A DNA stretch of 16,026 bases from Phycisphaerales bacterium UBA6054. Its GTDB lineage: Bacteria > Planctomycetota > Phycisphaerae > Phycisphaerales > UBA1924. Each line of letters starts with the position of its first letter. Positions within the stretch are counted from its first letter, which is position 1. Positions 1 to 6,280 of the stretch are shown piece after piece. The notes under the pieces were generated by a model. It was not told the DNA's origin and made no database searches. It worked only from the letters and a program-made list of their open reading frames with translations. Where the stretch lies: NCBI GenBank assembly GCA_002429045.1, contig DIYM01000125.1, positions 1 to 16,026 of the forward strand. Direction: 5' to 3'. The translations under genes were made by a program, and so were the position numbers.

Positions 1-1097
1 GGATCATGAACATCATGCTCGCGTCGGTGACCGAGCGGACCGAGCACCAGGCGCGGCGCACCCGCCAAGAACTCGAGCCGATCCTCGCCAGGGCGGACCA
101 GGCGACGTCATCGATCGAGCGCACGATCTCGCAGGCACAGCAGCACGCCGAGTCGCAGGCAGAAGACATCGCCCAGCGTGTCCGGGCGCAGGTCGAGCCG
201 GCGCACCGCGCGTGCGACGCGGTGCTCGAGCGTTTGTCCATCGACCCGGACGACCCGGACCCGTCCGGGTCCGTGCTGGCCCGTCTCGACGATCTCGTGT
301 CTCGATCCGAGAGGTCGCTCTCCGAAGCCGGCCGCGCGACGGCGGACCTGGGCGAACTCGCCGGGCAGGCCGAACGCGTGCGTGCCGAGTTCGGGACCTG
401 GCTCATCGAAGCCGCCACGAACCTGGACATCCTCGAAGCGCGGCGCGAGCGGCTGGTGGGCCCGCTGGGCGAGGCCGCCGACCGGATCGCGAAGGTCTCC
501 CCCCTGCTCAAGGACGAACTCGAATCCGCGGCCCTGCGGCTCGACCAACTCCAGACCGAGCAGTCGATCCTCCGCGAAGCGATCGGCTCCAGCTCCGTGC
601 TCGCCAGGCAATCGGGCGAAACGCTCAACAACCAGGCGGCCCAGATGCGGGCGCTGGTCGATGGCTCGATGCGCACGCTCACCGAGCGGGTCGAGGAGGC
701 GGGCGTCTGGCTGGGCCAGATGATCCGGCGTGCCGAGCAACTCGGTGGGATGCCGCCCGCACACAACGAGCCACAAGCCACGCCGGCCGACCCGGCAATC
801 GCGCCGGACCACACGCCGGACCACACGCCGGCCTATGGGACGGGGCACGAGACGGGGCATCACGAGCGGCAGACACACGAAGACCCCCAACCGGAGGACA
901 CCGCTATGCACGAGCGTCCCGACTCCGCGGGCACCGAGACCAAGCCGGTCACCGACTCGCATCAGACGGCCGAGCCGAAGATGCGGGACTACGGGCTGCC
1001 CGCGCCGCCCGCCCTGCCGATCGACGCGGTCAGCTTCGACGGCGCGGAGATCGTCTTCGGCGACGCCGACGATACCGACCCACAGCCCGCCGACTGA
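1..1097 (+). CDS. Coiled-coil protein with His-rich tail, 5' end outside window
   Basis: I do not recognise this protein. The frame is open to the left edge of the window, so the ATG at position 6 is probably internal and the gene is N-terminally incomplete. About 245 visible residues are rich in Ala, Glu, Arg, Gln and Leu with heptad-like spacing and almost no Gly or Pro, as expected of a long helical coiled coil. After that comes a Pro/Asp/His-rich, probably disordered linker (about residues 250-305) containing a repeated PDHT unit and several closely spaced histidines. The protein ends with a short acidic tail. No membrane segment is visible in the part present; one could lie upstream. Such proteins often act as scaffold or envelope-associated factors, but that is only a guess. 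It converges with pheA, 16 bases away. Confidence 0.7.
   Translation, partial: IMNIMLASVTERTEHQARRTRQELEPILARADQATSSIERTISQAQQHAESQAEDIAQRVRAQVEPAHRACDAVLERLSIDPDDPDPSGSVLARLDDLVSRSERSLSEAGRATADLGELAGQAERVRAEFGTWLIEAATNLDILEARRERLVGPLGEAADRIAKVSPLLKDELESAALRLDQLQTEQSILREAIGSSSVLARQSGETLNNQAAQMRALVDGSMRTLTERVEEAGVWLGQMIRRAEQLGGMPPAHNEPQATPADPAIAPDHTPDHTPAYGTGHETGHHERQTHEDPQPEDTAMHERPDSAGTETKPVTDSHQTAEPKMRDYGLPAPPALPIDAVSFDGAEIVFGDADDTDPQPAD
803..831 (+). repeat. 12-bp tandem repeat, 2.4 copies
   Basis: The unit GCCGGACCACAC occurs twice in direct succession (803-814 and 815-826) and then begins a third time before diverging. It lies in frame and encodes the PDHT units of the His-rich linker of the coiled-coil gene. 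This looks like replication slippage in a tolerant disordered region. Confidence 0.7.
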
Positions 1098-1104
1098 ACC
1101 CGCC

Positions 1105-1125
1105 CGGATCCGCTCAGAGGATCCG
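1105..1125. terminator. Possible bidirectional terminator hairpin
   Basis: CGGATCC and GGATCCG form a perfect 7-bp stem around a 7-base loop. It sits between the convergent coiled-coil gene and pheA and overlaps the pheA stop codon. No T-run follows on either strand, so it is not a textbook intrinsic terminator. It may act as an end-of-transcript hairpin or simply be a chance palindrome. Confidence 0.35.
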
Positions 1126-2400
1126 CTTGGATCTCGGGTAGCTCCCGAGCACATGGAGCTCGGCGCAGTGCGCTCTCGCCCGAGAGATCGCGGTCTGCAT
1201 GCTGGGATCTTCCATGTGGCCCACCGCGTCGACGTAGAACGTGTACGCCCAGTTCTCGCGCCCGCTGGGGCGCTTGTCGATGTGGGACAGGTTGATCCCG
1301 GAGGACTGGAACGCGCCGAGCACGTCGACCAGCGCCCCCGGCCTGTCATCGGTGATGAACATGACCGAGGTCTTGTCGTCCCCGGAGCGCCGGGCCTTCT
1401 GGCGTGAGATCACGTAGAACCGTGTGATGTTCTCGGGGTTGTCTTCGATCTTCTCGAACAGCACGGGGAGCCCGTAGATGTCGGCGGCGAGCTCGGACGC
1501 GATCGCCGCCGTCCCCGGTTCGGCGCCGATCTCCCGCGCCTTGCGGTTCTCTTCCATCGCTGTCTGCACCGCCTTGCTGGTGCTCGCGTCGGGGAGGAGC
1601 TCGGCGTGGGGGTACTGGGTCGCCAGCCAGCTGCGGCACTGGGCCAGCGCTTCGGGCTTGGAATACACCCGCCGCACGTTCTTGGGCGAGCAGTCGCTCA
1701 GCAGCGCGTGGTGGACGTTGATCTGCACCTCCGCGTAGACCCACACCTTGGCCGCGTGCTCCTTGAACGCGTCGAGCGTCTCGACGATGCCGCCCCCGAT
1801 CGAGTTCTCGATGGGGACCAGCCCGTAGTTGACGTGCCCCCTGCGCACCTCCGTGAACACGCCGGCGATCTGGCGGAGATCCTCGTACTCGACACTCGAG
1901 CCGAACTGCTTGACGCTCGCCTGGTGCGAGTACGAACCGGGCGGTCCGAGGTACCCGATGCGAAGCGGCTGCTCGATCGCGAAGCTCCCGGACATCAGCT
2001 CCCGATAGATGCCCTCGATCGTGCGGTCTTCCAGCGGGCCCCCGTTGGCGTCCAGCGCACGCTTGAGAACTTCCTGCTCGCGATGGGGCGCGTAGATGGG
2101 GGCGCCCGAGCCGCGTTTGGTCTTGCCCACCTCGACGACCAGCCCGGCACGCTCGTTGAGCAACTTGACGATGCGTTTGTCCAAGCGGTCGATCCGTTTG
2201 CGGAAGTCGGACAACGCGGCGGTGTCCGCGGCGGTCTCACTGGCGCCCGTCGACATCGCGCTGGCTTTCGCCTGCGCGTGCGAGCGGGGCGAGGAACCAC
2301 CGAGACCCGGGGTCTTCGGCCCGGATCGCCTCTTCGCGGACGCCGCGGGCTTCCGCGCGTTGGCGCCGCCGGCCTTGTTGGTGTTCTTCTTGGGGGGCAT
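1114..2400 (-). CDS. pheA: Bifunctional chorismate mutase / prephenate dehydratase
   Basis: This cytoplasmic enzyme converts chorismate to prephenate and then to phenylpyruvate, the committed steps to phenylalanine. The 428-residue protein has three domains. An AroQ-type chorismate mutase covers about residues 63-145, with the R-x-x-I-D-x-L-D start and the GKTK and HREQ motifs. The dehydratase domain (about 147-325) has GYLGPPGSYSHQA, LVPIENSIGG and the catalytic TRFYV motif. A C-terminal ACT domain (about 335-420) contains PGALVDVLGAF and SHIDKRPS, corresponding to the GALV and ESRP motifs that bind phenylalanine for feedback inhibition. The start chosen (MPPKK) follows a GATAAT hexamer by 7 bases and has no Shine-Dalgarno, suggesting leaderless translation. 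The first 48 residues are an unusual Lys/Ala/Arg/Pro-rich tail outside the catalytic domains. A second candidate start is Met at 2256, which would remove the tail. Confidence 0.95.
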   Translation of the reverse strand: MPPKKNTNKAGGANARKPAASAKRRSGPKTPGLGGSSPRSHAQAKASAMSTGASETAADTAALSDFRKRIDRLDKRIVKLLNERAGLVVEVGKTKRGSGAPIYAPHREQEVLKRALDANGGPLEDRTIEGIYRELMSGSFAIEQPLRIGYLGPPGSYSHQASVKQFGSSVEYEDLRQIAGVFTEVRRGHVNYGLVPIENSIGGGIVETLDAFKEHAAKVWVYAEVQINVHHALLSDCSPKNVRRVYSKPEALAQCRSWLATQYPHAELLPDASTSKAVQTAMEENRKAREIGAEPGTAAIASELAADIYGLPVLFEKIEDNPENITRFYVISRQKARRSGDDKTSVMFITDDRPGALVDVLGAFQSSGINLSHIDKRPSGRENWAYTFYVDAVGHMEDPSMQTAISRARAHCAELHVLGSYPRSKRIL

Positions 2401-2407
2401 CGCTGGG

Positions 2408-2413
2408 ATTATC
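2408..2413 (-). promoter_or_regulatory. -10 element of pheA (leaderless)
   Basis: The minus strand reads GATAAT followed by seven bases and then the ATG at 2400. With normal spacing, transcription would begin at or one base before the A of the start codon. I see no convincing -35 hexamer; the best-positioned one is TGCAGC, 17 bases upstream. Confidence 0.5.
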
Positions 2414-2621
2414 GCCTCGTCGACCGGGCGGCTGCACCCGGCCCTCCCGATTCCGGCCACGCCGGGCCCGCCGACCGGTGGGAGCGATCACACCGGACGC
2501 CCGATAGTGCCCGATGCGACGAGCCGATCGGCCCGGAGAAACTCGATCTGCCCCCTCCCGAATCAGCCTTGTGCACCGCGCGTATCGTGGTGCAGTACCC
2601 CGACCGACCCGCGGAGAACGC

Positions 2622-3593
2622 ATGCTCGCTCTGACACTCGCCACTACGACCCAGTCGCTGCCCGAGGGCGGCGTGGTGCCGCTGGTCGTCGGCGTGGTCG
2701 CCGGGCTGGCGTTGTGGCTCGCGGGCGTGAAGATCGTGCGTGGGGTGTTCATCGCGATCGGTGCCGCCGTGGGCGGGTTCAGCGGTGCCGTCCTCATACC
2801 GCTGACGGGGCTCCCATCCTTCGACCTCGGGCCTGTCACGCTGAACCCGGGCTTCACTGGGCTGATCGCCGGCGGGATCATCGGGGCGCTGGTCGCGCTC
2901 GGGATGCTGCGTCTGGTGATCACGTTCACGGCGGCGGGCGCGTTCGCGGTCGCCGGGGCGATGGCGGCCCTCGTGTTCCTGCATCTCAACCCGTCGCCCG
3001 CCGACGGGGGGAGCGTGCTAGACACCGACGGTCTGGCGTTGAACGAAGAACCGCCCGCGCTGATCGATTTCGACGAGCAGGCCCGCCGCTTGGCCGCCGA
3101 GCGCCTCACGGACGAAGCCGAGTCGCTTGCCGATTCCGTGCCCGAGGGCACCGCGGCGTCGGAGCTGCTCGACGAGCTCAACACCGAAGAAAACCGGGAG
3201 CGGATCCGCGACGCCGCCCAGCGGTCCCGCGACTTCGTAGAAGGCGTGTACGACAGGGTCATGGCCGACTACGAGAGCCGCCCGGCGCGATCCAAGCTGA
3301 TCCTGGCGAGCGCCACCATGGCCGGGCTCGGCGTGGGGCTCCTGCTCGGTGTCGTGATGCCCAAACGCTCCAGCGCCCTGGTCACCAGCCTGTTCGGGAG
3401 CGCCCTCTGGCTGGCCGCGGGCAACGCACTGGTCCGCGCGAGCACCGACCCCACGCCCGAACTGCTCGACCAGCCGCCCCTGGTCTGGGCGGTGCTCTGG
3501 GGCACCGTGACCGTCGTCGGGATGGCGATCCAGTTCGGGCTCATCAAGCGCCGGGGCTCGGGCGGTTCCAATGAGGACGAAGACGAGGACTGA
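2622..3593 (+). CDS. Polytopic membrane protein of unknown function
   Basis: The 323-residue product has about four hydrophobic segments in the first 125 residues, rich in Gly, Ala and Val with small-residue packing. A charged loop of about 100 residues follows (Glu/Asp/Arg-rich, probably soluble and helical). Then come two or three further membrane segments and an acidic C-terminus (SNEDEDED). The Gly-rich helices are reminiscent of DUF4203/TMEM198-type proteins, but I cannot confirm that relation by eye. The ATG at 2622 is preferred over upstream in-frame starts because a GGAG Shine-Dalgarno (2613-2616) precedes it at normal spacing and the hydrophobic region begins soon after. It is divergent from pheA, and the roughly 220-base gap must carry both promoters. 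A transporter-like or envelope role is possible but unsupported. Confidence 0.8.
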   Translation: MLALTLATTTQSLPEGGVVPLVVGVVAGLALWLAGVKIVRGVFIAIGAAVGGFSGAVLIPLTGLPSFDLGPVTLNPGFTGLIAGGIIGALVALGMLRLVITFTAAGAFAVAGAMAALVFLHLNPSPADGGSVLDTDGLALNEEPPALIDFDEQARRLAAERLTDEAESLADSVPEGTAASELLDELNTEENRERIRDAAQRSRDFVEGVYDRVMADYESRPARSKLILASATMAGLGVGLLLGVVMPKRSSALVTSLFGSALWLAAGNALVRASTDPTPELLDQPPLVWAVLWGTVTVVGMAIQFGLIKRRGSGGSNEDEDED

Positions 3594-3818
3594 TCCTCCG
3601 CATCAGCTCTCGGGTTTCCGGACCGGCACAAAGCGCACAATTTCGCGCATCCGAACGATCGGAAGTACAGTCGCCCCGTGTTCTCGGTCGATGACCAGAG
3701 AGCCACGGATGGCGCGGATCGCGGCGGAGCCCTCGCGAAAACCCAGTCGTATCAACGGATCCCCCCGGAGTCGGGGCCGATCCGCGCGGTCCGCACCCCG
3801 GACGGAAGGAACCGAGTG
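3594..3818 (+). other. Intergenic leader before bactofilin gene
   Basis: This is the longest gene-free stretch in the window. It contains TACAGT at 3666-3671, a possible -10 element, six bases before an in-frame GTG at 3678. A GC-rich imperfect hairpin lies at 3756-3784. A Shine-Dalgarno GGAAGGA (3804-3810) precedes the bactofilin ATG. The frame is open from 3678, so a 47-residue N-terminal extension of the bactofilin cannot be excluded. Confidence 0.5.
3756..3784 (+). other. GC-rich hairpin in bactofilin leader
   Basis: CGGATC at 3756-3761 pairs with GATCCG at 3779-3784. The inner C-run pairs with GGGG at 3773-3776, leaving a two-base bulge. It lies about 20 bases before the Shine-Dalgarno of the bactofilin gene. 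No U-tract follows, so it is more likely an mRNA leader structure than a terminator. Confidence 0.4.
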
Positions 3819-4337
3819 ATGTCCAATGAGCCCACGAACAACGCCCGCCCCGCCAGCATGCCCGAGATGACCGTGATCGGGCCCGACACGCAGATCAAGG
3901 GCGAGATGTTCTTCGAGAAGTCCGCCCGGATCCTCGGATCGTTCGAGGGCAAGATCGCGGCCCAGGGCGAGGTCCAGATCGGCAACGGAGCGCAGTGCAA
4001 CGCGGCGGTCGAAGCCGAACGCATCATCGTGGACGGCAACGTCCGCGGCCCGATCACCGCCCGCGACCGCCTGACCCTGACCGCCAACGCCAAGGTCCAG
4101 GGCGACCTGACCGCGGGCACGCTTGTCGTGGCCGAGGGCGCGAGCTTCGTGGGGCACTGCAACGTCGGGCCGCACGCCCAGGAACTCGCCAAGGACAAGA
4201 CCGCCGCCCGGACCGAGCGTCCCGCCCCGACCCACCAGGCGACCCAGCCGGCAACCTCGAGCCAGAGCGAGCCCAAGCCCGCGATGGACATCACCCCGCC
4301 TTGGGCGCGCGAGAACACGAGTTCGGGCGCCGCCTGA
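3819..4337 (+). CDS. Bactofilin (polymer-forming cytoskeletal protein)
   Basis: Bactofilins assemble without nucleotides into filaments or patches that localise cell-wall and envelope machinery at the inner membrane. This 172-residue protein has the family layout: a short unstructured N-terminus (about 15 residues), a central right-handed beta-helix domain (about 16-115) and a Pro/Thr/Ala-rich disordered tail. The central domain shows the repeating pattern of short hydrophobic strands separated by Gly turns, such as TVIGPDTQIKG, RILGSFEGKI, IIVDGNVRGPI and LVVAEGASFVG. The ATG at 3819 has a strong Shine-Dalgarno (GGAAGGA, about 8 bases upstream) and gives the usual family length. An in-frame GTG at 3678 would add 47 residues of non-bactofilin sequence. 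A second bactofilin-like gene follows 71 bases downstream on the same strand. Confidence 0.93.
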   Translation: MSNEPTNNARPASMPEMTVIGPDTQIKGEMFFEKSARILGSFEGKIAAQGEVQIGNGAQCNAAVEAERIIVDGNVRGPITARDRLTLTANAKVQGDLTAGTLVVAEGASFVGHCNVGPHAQELAKDKTAARTERPAPTHQATQPATSSQSEPKPAMDITPPWARENTSSGAA

Positions 4338-4371
4338 TCGCGGGCGACCCCACTCTCTGAGCCACCCACCC

Positions 4372-4408
4372 GGCCGAGTCTGGCACACCCGCCGATTCGG
4401 CCATTTTT
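4372..4408 (+). terminator. Intrinsic terminator abutting next start codon
   Basis: GGCCGAGTC (4372-4380) pairs with GATTCGGCC (4394-4402) as a 9-bp stem with one G-U pair and a 13-base loop. An A and then TTTTT (4404-4408) follow. This is the best intrinsic terminator in the window and would end the bactofilin transcript. The U-tract runs directly into the ATG of the zinc-ribbon gene at 4409. Confidence 0.7.
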
Positions 4409-5026
4409 ATGCTCTTCCGGCTCCGACGAACCCGTCCCACGCTCGCCGAGCGCCACGCCCCCAAGCTCCCAGCGCACGCCACCCGCGTGCTCCGGTGCTA
4501 TCGCTGCGGCATGTCGTTCGAGGCGTCCGCGTTCGCCGAGTCGACCGGGTGCGCCAAGTGCGGCGGCGCGGTCCGCATCCCCGACATCACCATCGAGCGC
4601 GGTCACTGGGGCGGCGCGCTCCAGACCGCCGGACGGGTCCATGTCCTCCCGGGAAGCACCGTCCGCGCGAGCCTGATCGTCGCGTCGGGCGACGTGCTGA
4701 TCGAGGGCACCGTCCACTCCATGATCGTCTCGGGCGGGCGGGTTCACATCACGGCGCAGGGCGAGTTGCGGGGCGGAGCACGGTGCGCCACGCTGGTCAT
4801 CGAGCCCGGGGCGGTGGTGCTCGGAGGGCCCTTCGAATCGCACTCGAGCGTGCTCGGATCGATCGACATCGAGACCGCCGCCCGCTCGACGCCCGGCAAG
4901 GGCCCCGCCGCCCGCGTGCCGGGCATGGACTCGGAGATCGAGCCCAAGCCCGCGCCCCCGCCGACGGTGCTGTTCCCGCGCGCCCGGGAGCCGGGCGCCA
5001 CGCCCAGGCTGCGTGTCGTACCCTAG
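4409..5026 (+). CDS. Zinc-ribbon bactofilin-like protein
   Basis: The 205-residue product joins two parts. Residues 30-53 form a zinc ribbon with C30-x2-C33 and C48-x2-C51, expected to bind one zinc ion. Residues of about 57-155 show the short-strand, Gly-turn repeat pattern of a bactofilin beta-helix, for example GRVHVLPGSTVRASLIV, GDVLIEGTVHSMIV and GRVHITAQGELRGG. A Pro-rich tail follows. The basic N-terminus (LFRLRRTR) could contact membrane or nucleic acid. It probably forms or joins filaments with the upstream bactofilin; co-assembly is inference. The start is uncertain: no Shine-Dalgarno is possible because a terminator hairpin ends right at the ATG. A GTG at 4487 would still keep all four cysteines. 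Confidence 0.82.
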   Translation: MLFRLRRTRPTLAERHAPKLPAHATRVLRCYRCGMSFEASAFAESTGCAKCGGAVRIPDITIERGHWGGALQTAGRVHVLPGSTVRASLIVASGDVLIEGTVHSMIVSGGRVHITAQGELRGGARCATLVIEPGAVVLGGPFESHSSVLGSIDIETAARSTPGKGPAARVPGMDSEIEPKPAPPPTVLFPRAREPGATPRLRVVP

Positions 5027-5030
5027 CGGC

Positions 5031-5651
5031 ATGAGGCTGACCTCCCAAACCATCGGAGACTTGTGCCGGGACGACCCCGCGCTCCGCGGCGCACTGCTGC
5101 GGCTCTCGGGCGTCCCCGCGTTCGCGCTGCTGACCGCTATCGGCGCCGCGGTCGCGTTCCCGATCCCCCCGTTCGGGGTCGTGCAGACCCTGCAGACCCT
5201 CGCGGTGCTGCTCTGCGCGTTGGCGATGGGTCCGAGGCTGGGGATACTCAGCATGGTCCTGTATGTCGTGTGCGGGATCGTCGGGGTGCCGATGTTCGCC
5301 GAGGGTGAAGCGGGCTGGGCGACCCTTTTGGGTCAGACAGGCGGATACCTGGTCGGCTTCATCGCCTGCCAGCCGGTCGCGCACGCGATCATCCGTCGCA
5401 CCGATCGCTCGTTCCGCGGCTGGGGCGCGGTGGTCGTCGCCGGGATCGCCGTGCACACGGTGGTCTTCGCGATCGGTGTCCCGTGGCTGTACTTCGTGCG
5501 GACCTGGGATCCCGCGACTCCCGACCCCACCGTGTGGGGTGCCATCAACGGGGGGTGCGTGGCATTCCTTCCCGGCATGGCGCTCAAGGTCGCGATCGCC
5601 ACGCTGCTCGCGGTCATGTTCCGCCCGGAGATCGGCAGGCGGGTCTGGTAG
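5031..5651 (+). CDS. bioY: Biotin transporter substrate-binding subunit BioY
   Basis: BioY is the membrane S-component that binds biotin, usually working with the ECF energising module (EcfT plus two ATPases). The 206-residue protein has about six hydrophobic segments and the family signature: GPRLGILSMVLYVVCG, GVPMFAEGEAG, then TGGYLVGF. The last is a slight variant of the usual GPTGGYL, with Gln for Pro. The ATG at 5031 lies 4 bases after the stop of the zinc-ribbon gene; an in-frame ATG at 5013 would overlap that gene. No Shine-Dalgarno is visible, so it may be translationally coupled or leaderless. No ecfA, ecfT or biotin synthesis gene lies nearby, so it is a solitary S-component that may share a module encoded elsewhere or act alone. 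Confidence 0.92.
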   Translation: MRLTSQTIGDLCRDDPALRGALLRLSGVPAFALLTAIGAAVAFPIPPFGVVQTLQTLAVLLCALAMGPRLGILSMVLYVVCGIVGVPMFAEGEAGWATLLGQTGGYLVGFIACQPVAHAIIRRTDRSFRGWGAVVVAGIAVHTVVFAIGVPWLYFVRTWDPATPDPTVWGAINGGCVAFLPGMALKVAIATLLAVMFRPEIGRRVW

Positions 5652-5660
5652 AACACCACT

Positions 5661-5677
5661 CGGGCCGCCGCGGCCCG
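5661..5677 (+). terminator. Hairpin after bioY, no T-run
   Basis: CGGGCCG and CGGCCCG form a perfect 7-bp GC stem with a CCG loop, starting nine bases after the bioY stop codon. It is a plausible 3'-end structure for the bioY transcript. The lack of a following T-run keeps this uncertain. Confidence 0.45.
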
Positions 5678-5684
5678 CCGGGAA

Positions 5685-5696
5685 TAGTGCGCACTA
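5685..5696. promoter_or_regulatory. 12-bp perfect palindrome, candidate operator
   Basis: TAGTGCGCACTA is a perfect 12-bp palindrome 19 bases before the DoxX-like start codon. Its size and dyad symmetry fit the site of a small dimeric regulator. No regulator gene lies next to it, so function is inferred from position only. Confidence 0.35.
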
Positions 5697-5715
5697 AGTT
5701 GCGGTTGTCTGTGTC

Positions 5716-6159
5716 ATGGCACGCGACACCCCCATCGGACTGTTGACTCGGACAACCCCGAACAAGCTGGCGATCCTCCCGCGTCTGGTCGCGGGGGCGC
5801 CGCTGGTCGGGATCAACCTCCAGCACCTGACCGGGACGGCGCCGCTCCGCCCGATTCTCGAAGGCGCGGGCATCCCGCTCGCCGGGATCAACGCGGTCAT
5901 TGGCCCGGTGTTCGGGCTGCTCGCCGGGGCGCTGATCCTCGCCGGCGCGTTCGCCCGGGTCGGGGCGATGATCGCGATCGGGTCGATGGCGATGGCGTTG
6001 TTCGCCCACGCCCGTTTCGACTGGGCGGACGAACCGCCGATCGTGCTGCCGCTCGCGGTGATCGTCGCCTCGGCGTGGGTGCTCTGGAAGGGGGGCGGCG
6101 CCTGGAGCGTGGACGGGCGTGGGGAGCGCCTGCCCGCGAGCGCACACGCGGCGGGCTGA
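5716..6159 (+). CDS. DoxX-like small membrane protein
   Basis: The 147-residue product has four hydrophobic helices with the arrangement of DoxX-type proteins. An early Arg-containing helix (LPRLVAGAPLVGIN) is followed by a His-containing loop (QHLTG). A P-x-x-G-rich second helix (PVFGLLAGALILAGAFARVG) comes next. Helices three and four include AMIAIGSMAMALFAHARF and VLPLAVIVASAWVL. DoxX relatives are implicated in redox or thiol-stress membrane complexes, but the exact role is unknown and the assignment rests on topology and motif feel rather than an alignment. The ATG at 5716 has no good Shine-Dalgarno. A 12-bp palindrome lies just upstream. Confidence 0.65.
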   Translation: MARDTPIGLLTRTTPNKLAILPRLVAGAPLVGINLQHLTGTAPLRPILEGAGIPLAGINAVIGPVFGLLAGALILAGAFARVGAMIAIGSMAMALFAHARFDWADEPPIVLPLAVIVASAWVLWKGGGAWSVDGRGERLPASAHAAG

Positions 6160-6280
6160 GGCTCCCGTTGTCTTCTCGGACCGCCCAGACCGCGGAATCT
6201 GCAGATGCCTCACGGGTACGCGGCGATCGCCCGCCAGCGTGGGGCGTGTGTGTTGTTGTGGTGCCGATGATCGTGGCACC

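Noticed and set aside
108..1349. Long antisense open frame (413 codons) over the coiled-coil gene
   Set aside because: High-GC shadow frame. It overlaps two well-supported genes, has no family motif, and is rich in Arg, Gly and Val as typical for antisense frames.
1606..2634. Open frame of 342 codons opposite pheA
   Set aside because: It lies antisense to the clear PheA domains, and the translated sequence resembles a codon mirror with no motif.
2096..3574. 492-codon plus-strand frame across the pheA 5' end and the membrane protein
   Set aside because: It is Arg/Pro-rich, without domains, and out of frame with the hydrophobic membrane protein that has a Shine-Dalgarno.
3678..3818. N-terminally extended bactofilin starting at GTG 3678 behind TACAGT
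   Set aside because: The extension has no bactofilin character, while ATG 3819 has a strong Shine-Dalgarno. It is kept only as an alternative in the leader entry.
5019..5024. TACCCT as a bioY -10 element
   Set aside because: It matches only TAnnnT and lies inside the end of the upstream gene. It is too weak to list as a feature.
3752..5254. 500-codon minus-strand frame opposite both bactofilins
   Set aside because: Shadow frame. The plus-strand proteins have clear motifs and this one does not.
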